A DNA stretch of 64,000 nucleotides from Rhexocercosporidium sp. MPI-PUGE-AT-0058 (Eukaryota > Ascomycota > Leotiomycetes > Helotiales): the NCBI GenBank assembly GCA_020746875.1, contig JAGTJL010000014.1:62001-126000 (forward strand), read 5' to 3'. A program made the translations under genes and the position numbers. Below, piece after piece: positions 12,696 through 27,000 of the stretch; positions within the stretch are counted from its first letter, which is position 1, and each line of letters begins with the position of its first letter. The notes beneath the pieces are model-generated. The model was not told where the DNA came from and did not search any database. It saw only the letters and a list, made by a program, of their open reading frames with translations.

Positions 12696-13361
12696 CATTT
12701 TTAATACGACGAGCTAAAGATATTAACTCTTTATAGGTTTTAGTAATTTTAATAATACTACGTTTAATAATTTCTCTTTTTAACTTAAGCTTTAGTTTAG
12801 CGTAAATAGTCTGTTATCTCGTCGTATTATTTTTAATCTTTAATTATTATTTTAAGCTATTAAGAAAAAATACGAAATTATTTATCGACTCGTTCTCGCG
12901 CTATTAAGCGTTCTTATACCGATTAAATACCGTAAGCTCTTGATTTTTAAAGTTTATAATTAAATTTAGCATTTACTACTTAAACCCTTCTTAAGTAAGT
13001 AAGTTAGTCCCGGCCTTCGATTTAAACCCGGTTTACTTTTATTTTATTTTTTCGTTGAAAATAAAAACGCATTTATTAATTTTATTTTTATTTATAATAT
13101 ATATTATCCTTTATTTTAATAAAACCTTTACTTAATACTTTAAATAAAAGACTAAGCTTTTTTAGCGCTCTTACCTTTATATATTAAAAGCTCTCGCATC
13201 TTTAGAATTCGTCGATGCGGTATTAGACGTATATTAAAGTCATCTCGAAAAGGTCTCGTGAGTTCGTTATAATAGTAGTCCCCGGCCGTATTCGCGCGTC
13301 GACGCTTTCTGTGAGAATAGGCGAGCCAATCAGAATGAGGAAGCGCAGTAGGTGAGGACAC
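12696..13361 (-). mobile_element. Retrotransposon gag fragment
   Basis: On the minus strand, a 69-codon open segment (13,361-13,152) contains RPFRDDFNIRLIPHRR and MRELLIYKGKSAKKA. It leads into a decayed gag core at about 12,990-12,700: LTVFNRYKNA, then ENESINNFV, then LYAKL-like and IIKRSIIKI text, ending SLARRIKN. This matches the general retrotransposon gag pattern of an assembly domain before the zinc knuckle. It is cut at 12,695 by LTR X. The family is not resolved. Confidence 0.5.
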
Positions 13362-13613
13362 GTGATCAAAGATAAAGTAGAATTAATTGCTTGCTTGCTT
13401 ACTTGCTTGCTTAAAGAGCTAAAAGAGCTCTTCGGTAATTATATACAAAATAATAGCTTCTTTAAAAGCTTCTACGACTACGTAACTAATTACGTAGCTT
13501 ATACGAGCTACGTAATTAAATACGAGCGTAATTTCCCGGAATACGAAGGTAATTTCCGGGCCGCGTAAGCAGTGGAAACCCCTTCGGCTATTCTGGGGTA
13601 GAATCGGCACGAG
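13362..13613. other. Short less-mutated strip left of the nested elements
   Basis: The composition here is closer to normal than on either side. It holds a GCTT-rich simple stretch (13,389-13,412) and nested inverted TACGTA/GAGCTACGTAATT motifs (13,470-13,535). It ends with ACGAG (13,609-13,613), the target duplication of element B1. No credible gene is seen. Confidence 0.4.
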
Positions 13614-14134
13614 TATCACGGTCCGTGTATTTACTCGGTGTAAATACGATGGGTTATATTAATTTCAATAATCGAGAAGTAAGTATATTACGTACGATAG
13701 GATAGATAATGACTAATATAATTAAGATATTATTTTTAATTAAATATAAAGCTCTTATTTAATAGCAGACGTGCTAATCTTATATAAAACCTTTATTTTC
13801 TTTAAATCCCTTAAATCCCTTAAGATATTAAATCTTTAAATCCTTAAATCCCTTTTGTTATCGAGGGATTCACAGATTTAAGGATTTATTACGTAACCTA
13901 TTGCTTATTATAATCCTAATCCTTATTACGTAATACTTAATTATAAGAACCCGCGGCTACGATATTACTTTTAAGATTATATTATAAATAAAATATTTTA
14001 AATATAAGTAAGTCCTAAGACTCCGTTAGCTTTTAAAAGCCGTGCTCTTAAAAACCACTCGGTTTTTAAAATTATAATAACTCTTAAAAAATTTCCTCTT
14101 AAGACTTAGTAATAGTCTAAAAGCGTCCGTAATA
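13614..14134 (-). repeat. LTR of B1, 3' LTR in element orientation (521 bp)
   Basis: It starts TATCACGGTCCGTG and ends GCGTCCGTAATA, degraded forms of the TGTCACGG...CCGTAACA ends seen in other copies. It has the same 521-bp length as the reconstructed split LTR. It carries a TTAAATCCC-type direct-repeat segment (about 13,800-13,880) that is absent from the LTRs of B2. Confidence 0.85.
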
Positions 14135-17100
14135 CTATCTCCTTTTTAGCCTAACGTAGTCCTTACGCTTAAGTATAGCCTAAGAAACGTCGGTAGCTAC
14201 CAACGGCTATTTTCCTTATTTATTATATTTAAAATTATAAAAAAACCCGGCGTTACTTAAATAAAAAAGAAATAACGTATTTAACTCGCGCTTTATATTA
14301 AAGGCGCCACGCGTTATATAAAGCCTTACTCTTTCTGCCGCAGCCTTTCCCGTATTTGTTTTCTAGACCTGTTTATTTCGAAGAAATATTTTAAATATAT
14401 CCGTTTTAAACGCAGCGACTGTAATTCCTCGGAATACGTAATAAAGTTCTCTTAGCTTAATCGGCCGGTATGTCTTTTTAAACTTAATAAGACAGTAGCC
14501 CTCGCTCGTCCTTTAACGCCTCCTTTTAAGCTTATTAAAGATATTCTTAATCCTTAATTCCCTGCCTTTAAGTTCAACGCTTATTTAGCGTCTTTTTTTT
14601 AAAAAAGAAGTCGACGTGTTTAACCTCGGTTCTCCTTCTTTTTAAGTAATTTTAGATTTTAAGAATAAAAATCTTAAAAGAGCTTAAAATAATAAAAATT
14701 AAACTTAAGTTCTTAATTATTTTTTAATTATAAATACCCTTTTTACTTAATTAAGTATTTAATAATACCGCGGAAATATTAATAGTCTAAAATAGTTTCA
14801 ATATTATATTTAGCGTTTAAGTTTACTAGTTATACTTTTATAATAAGGGCTAGTAATACCCCTGGCGGTATTAGTTTAAGGAGAAATATATAGAATACTA
14901 GGTAGATATTTATAGTTTTCAAAAGTATTAATTAATAATTAATTAATCCTTTGACTTTCGTAATTTTAAATAATTTTAGCTTTTTATAATTTAATTTATT
15001 ATTTAATTATTTAATCGCGATATTCTTTTTAAATAAATAAACCTTATCCCCTTCCTTTAGCGTTAGTCTTATATTATACTTCTTTTTATAATAAATAATT
15101 AATCTTTATATAATAAATAAAATATCCGTTAATAATTTATTATATAGTTATTTAAGCTTATCCTTTTATAATATAACTTTATACGCGGTCTCTTAACCCG
15201 TAATTAATGTATTATATACCGTTGGATTATACTCGTAATTTATATAAAACGATAATATTTTAATAGTTTTTTAATCCGCGTTATTATATATAAATTAAGC
15301 GGTTAGAAGTAGTTAAACTTAATCGTCTTATTTATAGTTTATATAATATTAAAAATAAGTCTTTATTATTTAATTAATTTATTTTATTTAGCCGTCGGTT
15401 TAAGGGTAAAATACTATTAATATTTTCTGTTTTATTTTTAAAAGTAATATTAATGTTTTCTAAAACTTCGAAGTAAAGAGTTTGTTTTTATTTAAAATAA
15501 CTTTATTTAGTATTCCGTAGTTCGCGAAAATTATTTAAAGGAATACTTACGCTATTATTAATATGTTTTATATACTTAATACCGGTATTATATACGCGTA
15601 CTTTATTATTTTATTTATTATTACGTAAATTAAATCGTAAATAATCCCGGTAATTAAATCCTTTAAGAGTAATAGTTCGATTACGAAGTCTAAGGCGATT
15701 AACTTCTATAAGCGTAGCGGTATCGCTAATGACTTTATGAACTTATACGGCGTATAATAGTTTGCCTTATTTTATATATATATATTATAAAACAAGATTA
15801 TATCTTTAATTACTTTTTTTATTTTTAAGAAATAGTATTTCCTAAATAACTTTAATAATATTTTAACTACCTTTTAATATTTATAAGCCGGTAATTTATA
15901 TTATTTTTTAACGAAGTCTACTTTATTTTAAATGGGCATATAAACTTGTCTTTAATATAAAAGAGCTCCGGTAGTAATAAAAAAGAATCTTTTACTTAAC
16001 TATTTCCTTTATTTAATTATTACTAAGTCGTTAGCGTAACCTCTCTAGATTTTCTCGAAGACTTGGCCTATTATTATTAATTATCTATAATTAATTATTA
16101 ATAAGTTATTATTTCTTTTTAATACGGTATGCGACTCGTATATTTTATTTATAAAATATTCTAGTTTTTTATTAAGGGCGTCGGCCTTAGCGTTTTCCGT
16201 TTTCTTAATATATAAAAATTAAAGTTTAATTATAAAAAGTATTTTATATTATTAAACTTATTATTAGTTTAATTTTTTAATAATTATAAAATAAATGAAA
16301 TTTTTATAATCTATTAAAATCCGTACTTCGTAAGATAATCCCTTAAAGTAAACCTTTTATTTACGTATTACGTTTATAACTCTTAATAATTTCTTATTAT
16401 AAATATTATAATTAAATTCTGTCGGTAAGAGTTTCCGCGAATGGTATATAATTAATTACTATTTGCCGTCTTCGCCCGGTTAGCTTAATACGGCCTTAAT
16501 AATATAGTCGAAAGCGTCTGTTTTTATTATAATTTCCTTATTTAAGTCGAAGGATATAAGGACTAGTTCTTTAATAAAAGCTTTTTTAAAGTCTCGAAAA
16601 GCTGCTTTTATTTTATTATTTTAATCGAAACTCTTATTTTTATATATTAACTTTATAAATAATGCGGCGATTTTCGAGTAGTTTTGAATAAATCGTTAAT
16701 AAAAGTTAACGAATCTTAAGAAGAATTATACTTTTTTAATATTTATAAGCTTAATTTACTTAACAACTATCTTAACCTTTTAAGAGTTTATAATTAATTT
16801 TATAATAATAATTATATAACTTAAGAAAGTAACTTCTTTTTTATGAAAATAGTACTTCTTAGGTTTTAAAAGTATTAAAAAAGCCTTTAACTTTTTTAAT
16901 ATTATTATAACGTTTTTTATATATTATTTCTTTATTTTAAAATAAATTAAAATATTATTTAAATAATATATATATATTACGTTTAAATATTATTATAAAA
17001 TATTATTAATTAAATGCTAAAATATAATAAGCGCGTTAATTAATCCGAAAGGCATAACCGTATACTCGTAATAATTAAAACGTATATAAATTTTTTTTTT

Positions 17101-19918
17101 TTCTTTTCTTTTTTAATTATTTTTACGAAGTTATATACGCCTTATAAGTTAAGTTAAATAAAGATTTTAACGCCGCTAAGCTTATCGCGTAGCTTTTTAA
17201 TTAAAAGTAATACGTAATAATCCTTTTTAATAATATTATTTAATCGACGGTAATCGATGTACATTCTTCGTCCGCCGTCTTTTTTTATTATAAAAAAAAC
17301 GTTACTCCTTTAAGGGGATTTAAACTTTTAAATAAATCCTTTCGTTAAGTTTTTATTAATATATTTCTTAATTATTATTTAATCTATAGCTAAATATTCC
17401 CGTAATAATTAAAATATCGGCTTTATGCCTTTGGTTAACTCGATCCGATGATTATAGTCTTAATATTTAAGTAAAGCCTTATTACTTAATTCCTTTTTAA
17501 ATAATGCCTTAAATTATTTATATTTTAACGGTATATCGACCGTTATAAGGCTTATTATCTTGTCCTCTGGCTCTTCCTTAAAGGTTGCGCTTAACCTTTT
17601 CACGCCTTTTATTACTTTCCTATTTTAAAAACAGCTTTTATAATTATTAAACTTTAGTTTTTACGTTTTTTAATTAATTTTCAGATTATAAAGTTATATT
17701 TATAATAACTTTAAAATAATATTATATCTTTTAATTTTAATTACGTTAAATTAAATATATTTAAAGTATTCGCCGATTCGTATATATAATAATTCCGTTT
17801 ATATATCGATTAGGCCGTTTACGGCAAGTCTTCTGTCGGCGAGTATTAATTAATATCCGTTCTTTTTGATTTCAATAAGTAAAAGATATTAAACCGTAAT
17901 AATAAAAATATAAAGTTCTCTTACGCTCCAGAATCTATTATAGCCTATAATTTTACTTCTCGAATATCGACGTCGAAGGTTAGGTAATTATTTTTTCTTA
18001 TAGCTATAAGCGTACGCGAGTCTATTTCTTTAACGTAAACTTTTTTAATTAATATATTTTTTTATTATTGATTCTTTAAATCTTTATATAAAATGCAATA
18101 TAATTAATATATATTTAAGGGTATAAAGGATTTAAATGGTCTTTTATAATATATCTTTAGGTTATCTCGCGAGTTAACTCACATTCGGTTTTATAATATT
18201 TTCGTAATAACTTTTTATATATTTTTTATATTTATTTATATTATTATTTAACGGAATAATATATTATTAGCTAAAATTAATTAAACGTACGTTTGAAAAA
18301 CGTTATTCTCGACGTCCGCCGTCTTTTAAGTAATGCGTAAGTTGCTTTGAAAGACTACTTTGTATTCTTCGCTTTACTATAACCCTTCGCGCGAGACGAC
18401 CCTTAGTTCGACATAAGTAATTCTTATATTAACGTTTATTTAAAACTTAATATTAAGAGCCTCACGAGTAAGATATTCCTCTCGCTAAGTAACTCGCTAA
18501 ACCTTATACTCTTAAGGTCTAAAGAATATTAATCTTAAAGGTATAATATTATCTTAATATTAAGAGTCTTTACTTTTCTCGACATTAATTATATCTTTTA
18601 AGCTTTATGCCTTACGTTTAATTTCGGATACCCGTCGCTAGACGTATTATTTGTCTTATTAAGTTTAGTCGCTAGACTCGGGTCTTATTATATATTAACG
18701 GATATAATTATCGTCCGTTTCGCTTTATTTATTATTTCTTTTACTGCTATTATTCTTAATTTAACTATTAATATAATTAACGTTAAGCTTATTTATTATT
18801 ATATAATAATAAATAGCGTTAATTTAGACTTCTTTTAGCGAGAGCGGGAGGGGTATATTAATAATATTATAAGCCTTTTATTTTATAAAGTTGAATTATT
18901 TCTTTTTAATGCCCTTCTTGCGGTGCAAGCTTATTATATGCTTCGAGAAATTATATTCGTAATATAACTTCTTTTTGTATCGCTTATTTATAATTTCCTT
19001 TAATAGCTTTCTTTATTATGCCTTGCTTTTTCTTTTCTTATAAATAATATTATATTTTATAAGATTTAATTATTAATTATCCTTAAGGTTGCCTTATCGT
19101 CGGCGTTCCTTATTTTATCAGTAATTAAACTACTTTTAGCCCCTTTTTATATACGTTTACTATTCGCATTTAAACTCGTATAAGCGGTTATTAATTCGGA
19201 CGGTTTATTTAATAAAGATAAGAATATCTTTAGCTTAAAGGTCGATCCGAGTGAGTTTTAATCGAATATAATCTTTAAATCCTTATTAATAATAATTAAT
19301 AAGTAATTAAGAGTTTTAGTTAGTCTTATTAGCGTACTTTTGGAATTCCGTAATATAAATTATTATATTATTAACTTACTTTAAGTTATATAAATATATT
19401 TCCGCTATTTTAATTTCATTAATATCGCCGAATATTTATTAAATTTCCTTTTTAAATCCTTTTTAAGTTTTAAATATAATTTATATAATAAGTATAATTC
19501 TATAAGTATTTTCGTTCTTAAAGTAATCCTTAAAGAACAGCTCGATTTATTATATAATCTCGCTTTTAAAATATAATATTATTTAAAAAATATAACTTTT
19601 ATTAATAAAAAATTTATTATTATTAAAATATTAATAAAGTTTTATTTAAAAAATAAAAGTCTTTAAGTTCTTTTAATTTTCTTAAAAAGTATTAAAAAGC
19701 TTAACTTTTAAAGTTTTCTTAAGTTTATATATTAAATAATTTTAAATATTAAATATCTTTTTATTTTCGCTTTTTTTACGGCTTTTTTCTTTAAGAATAA
19801 GTGCGGATAATATAAATATATTAATAATATTACTTCGTAGGCTAAATACTTAGCTTTTAATTAAAGAGATTAATATAATATACGTAAGTTAATACTTTTA
19901 ACGAAAAGGTATTTAAAG

Positions 19919-20084
19919 TATTACGGTTTATATATTTATTTAATATAAATACGATGAATTGTATTAATCTTAATAATCGAGAAGTAAGTGTATTACGTAT
20001 AATAGAATAAATAATAACTAATATAATTAAGATATTATTTTCAGTTAAGCACGAAGCTTTTATTTAATAACAGACGTGCTAATC
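19919..20084 (-). repeat. First 166 bp of the split B1 LTR
   Basis: It matches the first 166 bp of the LTR at 13,614 and stops at GACGTGCTAATC, where element B2 begins. The last five bases, TAATC (20,080-20,084), are the target duplication of B2, repeated as TAGTC at 33,665-33,669. Confidence 0.85.
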
Positions 20085-20548
20085 TGTTACGGACACTCCT
20101 AGGCGATTACTGGGCCCCAGGAGGAAATGTTTTAAGAGTTACCGTAGCCTTAGGAACCGAGTGGTTCTTAAGAGCGCGGCTCTTAAAAGTTAATAAAATC
20201 TTAAGACTTATTTATACTTAAAGTATTTTATTTATAATATAATCTTAAAAATAATATTATAACCGCGGGTTTTTATAATTATAAATTACGTAATAAATTT
20301 CGAGATTTCTAGGATTTAGTAATTTAAGGAACTCGAGGACTTTAAGATCCTCGAGATCTATAGAAAATAAAGGTTTTATATAAAACTAATACGTTTATTA
20401 TTAAATAAAAGCTTTATATTTAACTGAAAATAGTATTTTACTTATATTAATTATTATTTATTTCTTATATATAATATACTTACTTCTCGATTATTAAAAT
20501 TAATATAACTTATTATATTTACACCGAGTAAATACACGGATTATAATA
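20085..20548 (+). repeat. 5' LTR of B2 (464 bp)
   Basis: It starts TGTTACGGACACTCC and ends ACACGGATTATAATA, a degraded ...GGACCGTGACA. It pairs with 33,201-33,664 at equal length. It is 57 bp shorter than the B1 LTRs because the TTAAATCCC segment is missing. Confidence 0.87.
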
Positions 20549-22061
20549 CTTTAAATACCTTTTTATTAAAAGTACCGACTTATATATATTATATTAACCC
20601 TTTTAGTTAAAAGCTAAGTACTTAGCCTACGGGGTAATATTATCGGCATACTTATATTATCCGCATTTACTTTTAAAGAGAAAGACCGCAAAGAAAGCGA
20701 AGATAAAGAAATACTTAATACTTAAGATTATTTAATATATAAACTTAAGAAAATTTTAAAAGTTAAACTTTTTAATACTTTTTAAAAAAACTAAAAAAAC
20801 TTAAAGACTTTTATTTTTTAAGTAAAACTTTATTAATATTTTAATAATAATAAATTCTTTATTAATAAAAGCTACGCTTTTTAAACGATATTATATTTTA
20901 AAAGCAAAGTTATATAATAAATCGAGCTATTCCTTAAGGATTACTTTAAGAATAAAGATATTTATAAAATTATACTCGTTATATAAATTATATTTAAAAC
21001 TTAAAAAAGATTTAAAAAGGAAATTTAGTAAATATTTAATAATATTAATAAAGTTAAAATAATAAAAACCTACTTATACGGCTTAAAGTAAGTCAATAAC
21101 GTAATAGCTTACGCTACAAAGTTCCAAAAGTACGCTAATAAGACTAATTAAAATTCTTAATTATTTATTAATTATTATCGACAAGGACTTAAAGATTATA
21201 TCTAATTAAAACTTATTAAGATTAATTTATAAGCTAAAGACATTCTTACTTTTATTAAATAAACCGTCCGAATCGACAACCGTTTATACGAGTTTAAACG
21301 CGAATAATAGATATACGTAAAAGAAGGCTAAAAACGGTTTAGTTATTAATAAAATAAAGGACGCCGACGACAAAGCAACCTTAAGGATAACCGATAATTA
21401 AATTTTATAAAATACGACGCTATTTATAAAAAAAGAAAAGGCAAGGTATAATAAGAAAAGCTATTAAAAGAAGTTATAAACGAGTAACGTGAAAAAAAGC
21501 TATATTACGAATATAGCCTTCTCGGGCATATAGCGAGCTTATACCGTAAGAAAAGCATTAAAAAGAAATAAGTTAATTTTATAAGACAAAGGGCGTATAA
21601 TATTACCGATATACTTTTCCCGCTCCCGCCAAAAGAAGTCTAAATTAGCGCTACTTATTGTTATATAATAATAAACAAACTTAACGTTAATTATATTAAT
21701 AATTAAATTAAGAGTAACGGCAGTAAAGAAAATAATAAATAAAACGAAATAAATAATAGTTATATTTATTAATATATAATAGGACCCGAGTCTATTAATT
21801 AAATCTAATAAAATAAGTAATACGTTTAATAATAGGTATCCGAGACTATACGCAAGGCATAAAGCCCAGAAGACATGACTAGCGTCGAGAGAAGCGAGGA
21901 CTTATAATACTGGGGCAACGCCATGCCACCAGGGCTAGCATTCTCCGGACTTTAAGAGTATGAAGTCTGGCGAGTCACGTAGCGAGAAGAATATCTTACT
22001 CGCGAAATCTTTAATATTAAACATTAAGCAAATGTCGATATAAGAATTACTTATATCGAAC

Positions 22062-22316
22062 TGTTACGGCTGGCTAGAGGTTAATACGGTACAAAAAATA
22101 GCTTTATATTTAGACTTAAAGCTACGCTCAGAATTAAGAAGAAAAGACAAAGAGAAAAGGAAAGCTCTTTATAAAAAGGAGCTTTAATATAAATATATAA
22201 AGGGTCCCTCTAGCTTTTCCTGATTAAGCTTAGCGCTATGGTTATTATGTTAAGGCGATGCTACGAGCGATGCCAAGCTCACTCGATTAAAATATAAGGC
22301 GCCAAAAATTATAATA
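22062..22316 (-). repeat. LTR of element C (255 bp)
   Basis: It starts TGTTACGGCTGGCTAGAGG and ends GCCAAAAATTATAATA. It shares the blocks AAAGGGTCCC and GGCGATGCTACGAGCGATGC with 28,568-28,824. Differences between the copies are mostly C/T and G/A. Confidence 0.87.
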
Positions 22317-23997
22317 TTACCCTCCCTTCTTAAAGAATTACGTCTACGTAATTATAACTATAACCGTATTATCTTTTAAGTCGTTATAATCGTTAATACT
22401 AATATTATAAGCTTTTAGTTATTTAAGGAGAGCTCTTAGCAGGCTTTTAACGTTATAGTGCTCGAGGTGGAATCGTTTAATTATATGCGGAGCCGTTATA
22501 ATATTTAAATATAAGTATTATTTTAAATCTTTATCAGCGCTTAGCCACTTAATGCGGTAAAATAACTTATTTCGCACGACCTTAAAATTAAGGATGCCTT
22601 TAATTTCTTATTTATTTTACTTAAATAAAAATTAAATAAGTGCCGGCGTAACCTTAGCTTATTTAAGTAAAGGATTGTCGACGTATTTACGGAGTAAGTA
22701 TAAGTAAAAGACAAGGTAGATTAATTAATTCTTTAAGAGCTTAACTCTTTAACTCTTTCCTTTTTTAACGACTACTTTAATAAGGCCGTATTACTTATCG
22801 AATAGCTTCTTTAAGGGCCGGTCAATATTTTAGTTTTAAATATTAATTAATATTAAGTCGCCAACGTCTTAATCGATAGTGTATCGACTATAATTAATTA
22901 AGCGTTTTATTTTCTTTTATTAAGCCTTTAGCGACAATTATATAACTTTTATAACTTCTTTTATACGTAAGGCGACTTATAAAACCTTTTTATAATTAAG
23001 CTTTTTTATTATTATAATAAGTGATTTTAAGTTTATTAAGTCTTAAAAAATCCTTGGCTTTACGCCGTTAAATAGCCGGAAAGGCGTAAGGTTATTAAGA
23101 GACTCGTAAAGTAAAGTAAGCTGCGCTATATTTATAATAAGTAAGAGGTTACTTTAATTATTTTAATAATAATAGTAAAAAGAGCGGAGCCGTTACTTAA
23201 TATATTAATTTATTATTTCGGTCTAGCTGTCGATATTAAGGTTATATGCCGTTGTTAACTTTACTTTAGTATTAAAGATGCAGTAGTATTTTTTTTAAAA
23301 AAAGGAAATAAATTATAATCCGTAATTTAAAAGAATTAAATCCGATATGTCGAAGTAACGAGTTTAATAAACGAGAAAAAGAGTAGCTATTTCTTTGGCT
23401 ATAATTATATCGTAATAAGATATAAAGACCGGTTTCTTAAATAAGCGGTTTATAATTATTATAATAAAGTTATAATTACTCTTATTTAATAGCAACTTCG
23501 TAAAATCTATCATAAGGTATTAATACGGCTAGGCGGGAATAAGTAAAGAATATAAAAAACTAAGTGTTTTATTTTTTTTTATTTTTTATTTAAAGTAATT
23601 ATAATTTACGACGTAATAGCTTATATTAATAAAAAAGCCATTTTAATAGTATTTACGACTTAATAATATTTTTATTTTCCCGATTCTGGCATAAGCGATT
23701 AAAGGTTGTGAGTATATATATTATAATAATAACGTATAAAGCTCCGGCAGTTTTATAAGTACTTTTAGACGTCCTTAAAAAAGAAGCTTATCGTTAAATA
23801 ACTTGTAATTTAAATCGTTTTTATAGACTTTTTATTAAAAAGGCTTTAATAAAGGAGACTCTTTATTAACTGTAAGCACTTAATTAATTATATTATATTC
23901 GGCGATATTATAAGCAATTATAAAGTTAAGGTCTAGCTTATTTAAGGCAGATGTCTTTAAGTCGATTAATATAAAATCTTATCTTAAAGCTTACTTT

Positions 23998-24093
23998 GCC
24001 TCTTAGTCGGCCTCTTAATCTGCCTCTTAGTCTGCCTCTTAGTCTATCTCCTGGTCTGCTTCTTAGTTTACCTCTTAATCTACCTCTTAATTT
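23998..24093 (-). repeat. 12-bp tandem repeat in element C pol (8 units)
   Basis: Eight diverged units of about GCCTCTTAGTCT. On the minus strand they encode a four-residue Glu-Ala-Asp-X unit in which X is a stop (TAA) in nearly every unit. One unit (about 24,050) still reads CAG, pointing to an original Gln. It lies between the RT/RNase H and integrase parts. Confidence 0.7.
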
Positions 24094-27000
24094 GCTTTTA
24101 TAAAAGTTAAAGAGGCGGCTAAAGTAGCAGTTATACGACTACTTTATATATACTGCCTTATGATTTTTAATTAAGTATTTTACGCCGTTATTAAACGAAA
24201 AGTAGTTTTATAAAAAAGAGGTATATTTAAATACTTTAATTAAGCGGCCTTAGTTAAAGGACGTTTTTTTTTTAAAAGTATTTTATTTATTAATTTAATT
24301 ACTTATTTAAAAAACCTTACTTAATATATTTTTTAATTAAGTAGTCGCGACGGCTTAATAAAGTCGACGGCTGCTAGCTGAAGGTTAGCGGTAATTAGAA
24401 GGTCGATTTTGTCGTTTATAATAAGTTACTGATTACGAATGGCTCGCTTACGAGCCTTTATTATTATAAGGTCTTAATCTCTTTAAGAAAGAGTATTAAT
24501 AAAAGTATTCGTAGTCTTAATATAATATATAATTATAAAATAAAATTCCGCGAAAAACTCGGCCTAACGTACTTACTTAACCGTAAGATTTTTAATAATT
24601 ATAAAGTATTTTAAAGCTTAGTAATTTATATATACGTAAACGTTCTTTTAAGTATTTAATAATTCCGGGCGGTATTATTTAAACGACCGAAAGATTATTA
24701 ATATCTCTTTATTATAAATTAAATAATTAAGCTCGGGATTTATTATAATCTTAAAAAACTAACTTATAAAATAAAAAATGCCGTCCTTTTAAAATTAAAA
24801 TAATACGTTAATAACGACTCCGTTAAAAGAGTCGGTCTCTAGCCGCGTTTACTTTATTAAATCGTAATAATAAAAGATTAGTATAAATTAGAAGGCTTTT
24901 TAAAGAGTTTCTTACGCGTTTTTATAAGCGTTATTAAAGTTAAAGGGCACGTCCTTCCCGATAAGCATTATAAGAAGTTAAGCGATATAATTATAATCCT
25001 TAATAAACTGACGGTAAAAGTTATAAAAACTAAAGTAATTTTATATATTATATATATTATCGGCGTATTTTCAGTTTTTAATTACGCTAACTTTTTTTAA
25101 GTTTACTTTTATATTATTAATATTAATAATAAAACTTAAAAACTTTATCTTTTATATATTAAACTTAAACTTTTTAATATTAACTTAAAGTTTATATGCT
25201 TATAATATTATTATAATCTTTTTAACGTATATTTCGTATTCTTTAAGGGTTAACGAGTATATAAAGATATTATTTATATAAGCCGCGTAAAAGTCGTTTA
25301 AATACTTTATTAAGATATTATTAATAAACCGTTAAAAAGTCGCCTGGCTATTCGTAAAGCTAAAGGGAAGGACCTTATACTTATACGTGTTATACTTAAT
25401 ATAAAAGGTCGTATAGTCTTCGCTTTCGGGGGATATACGAATGTAATAAAAGGCTTATTAAATATTAAGCTTTATAAAGACCTTTACTTTATAAATACGA
25501 GTTATTATCTTATTAATTAAAAGGATTAAGTACGGGTCCTTTTTAAATAAGGCATTTAGCTTTCGGTAATTAACGCATAATTAAAAACTATTATCGGCTT
25601 TTTTAACGAAAAGGATAAAGGCCGCGTATAATATATTAAAAAGTTTAATAAAACCTTTATATAAGTTATTAATAATATATTACTTAGTTTTTAATAATTA
25701 TTCTTTAATTATACGCCGAAAAGGTTTAAAAAATAAGTCGTTTTCTTTAATAAACTTAATTTAATAGTCTACGCCTTAGCGGTACGCGAGTAGCTTATTA
25801 AAAGCTCGCCGGGAAAAGAGAAGAGTATACTTTTAATACTTTATTAAGAGCTTTTTATTTATTAACTTATCGTCTTATATATATTTAACTTTTAAGGCTT
25901 TTTTTGAAGTTAAGTCTTTATTTATTAATACGAGCTCGATATTTAACTAATTTAAGGCCTTTTATCGGCGGCGAATTAATTCTTAGTCGATTTTATATAT
26001 TAATATTATAAAGGTTTTTGTTTTATTTTTCTTAGCTTTTTTAAGTCGGAGGTACGTTATAAATATTACTATTATTAATATTAAGAAGATCTCCGTAATA
26101 AGCGCCTTAAGCTAGTAATTTGTCGAGGAAGCTTTATAGGCTTTTTTGTTTTTAAGTAATAATCTCGGATTACGGAATATTAAAGGATTTAATTAATCTT
26201 TTATAATACGTAAGCACTCCTTAACCTCTTTAACAAAGCTTAAAAGTCGAGTCGGCGAGACACTGGCTATAAGTCGTATAAAGACCTTAAACTTAAGGGA
26301 ATCGTCGAGTGCCGTAATCCTGGCTTGCCTTTAGTAATAGTTATTTAAATTTAAAAAAGTATTCCTTCGTTTTATATTAAGTTAATAAGACTTAATAATT
26401 AACTTATTAAAACGGTTAATATTAATAAAGACTTGCTAGTCGAAGTACGGCTGTATAGGCATGTTTAACGGCTATTCTAACTAGTTACGGTTCTTTATAT
26501 ATAATTACTTTAAGTTATAATGCTTAAGGAACTTTTAATTAATTAAGACGTCGGTATTTCTTAAGTTAGTTATTAAGAAAGGGAAGTTAATTCGCCGATA
26601 ATTAATAGTTAAAATAAGTAAGATAGCCGTATTAATTGGCTTGCCTTTTCTGCTATTATAATTAATTAAGACAATTAATTAAAGAAGTATTATAAAAGAA
26701 ATATTAAATTACTTAACGAGTCAGTATATAAAGGAGGTTTTAATTACACCGAAAATATTTACTCCGTTATTAATATATATAAGTGTTTTAATAAAGAATT
26801 CATTCCTTTTTAATTTAATATTAATTAAGAATTATCGTCTTTTAATAAAAACATAAAAATTAAATATTAAGTCCTTTTATAAGTTATGGCTTACGTCGAA
26901 GTATGAGTTTTTACTACGGCTTAAGAGTTTTTTAATAACTCGTTAATTTTTAAATCTTTATTAATAATTAACTTAAAAATTAACTTATTAAGGGCTTAAT

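Noticed and set aside
13362..13568. Overlapping plus and minus open frames of about 68 codons
   Set aside because: Both strands are open over simple GCTT and TACGTA repeats, so the openness is compositional.
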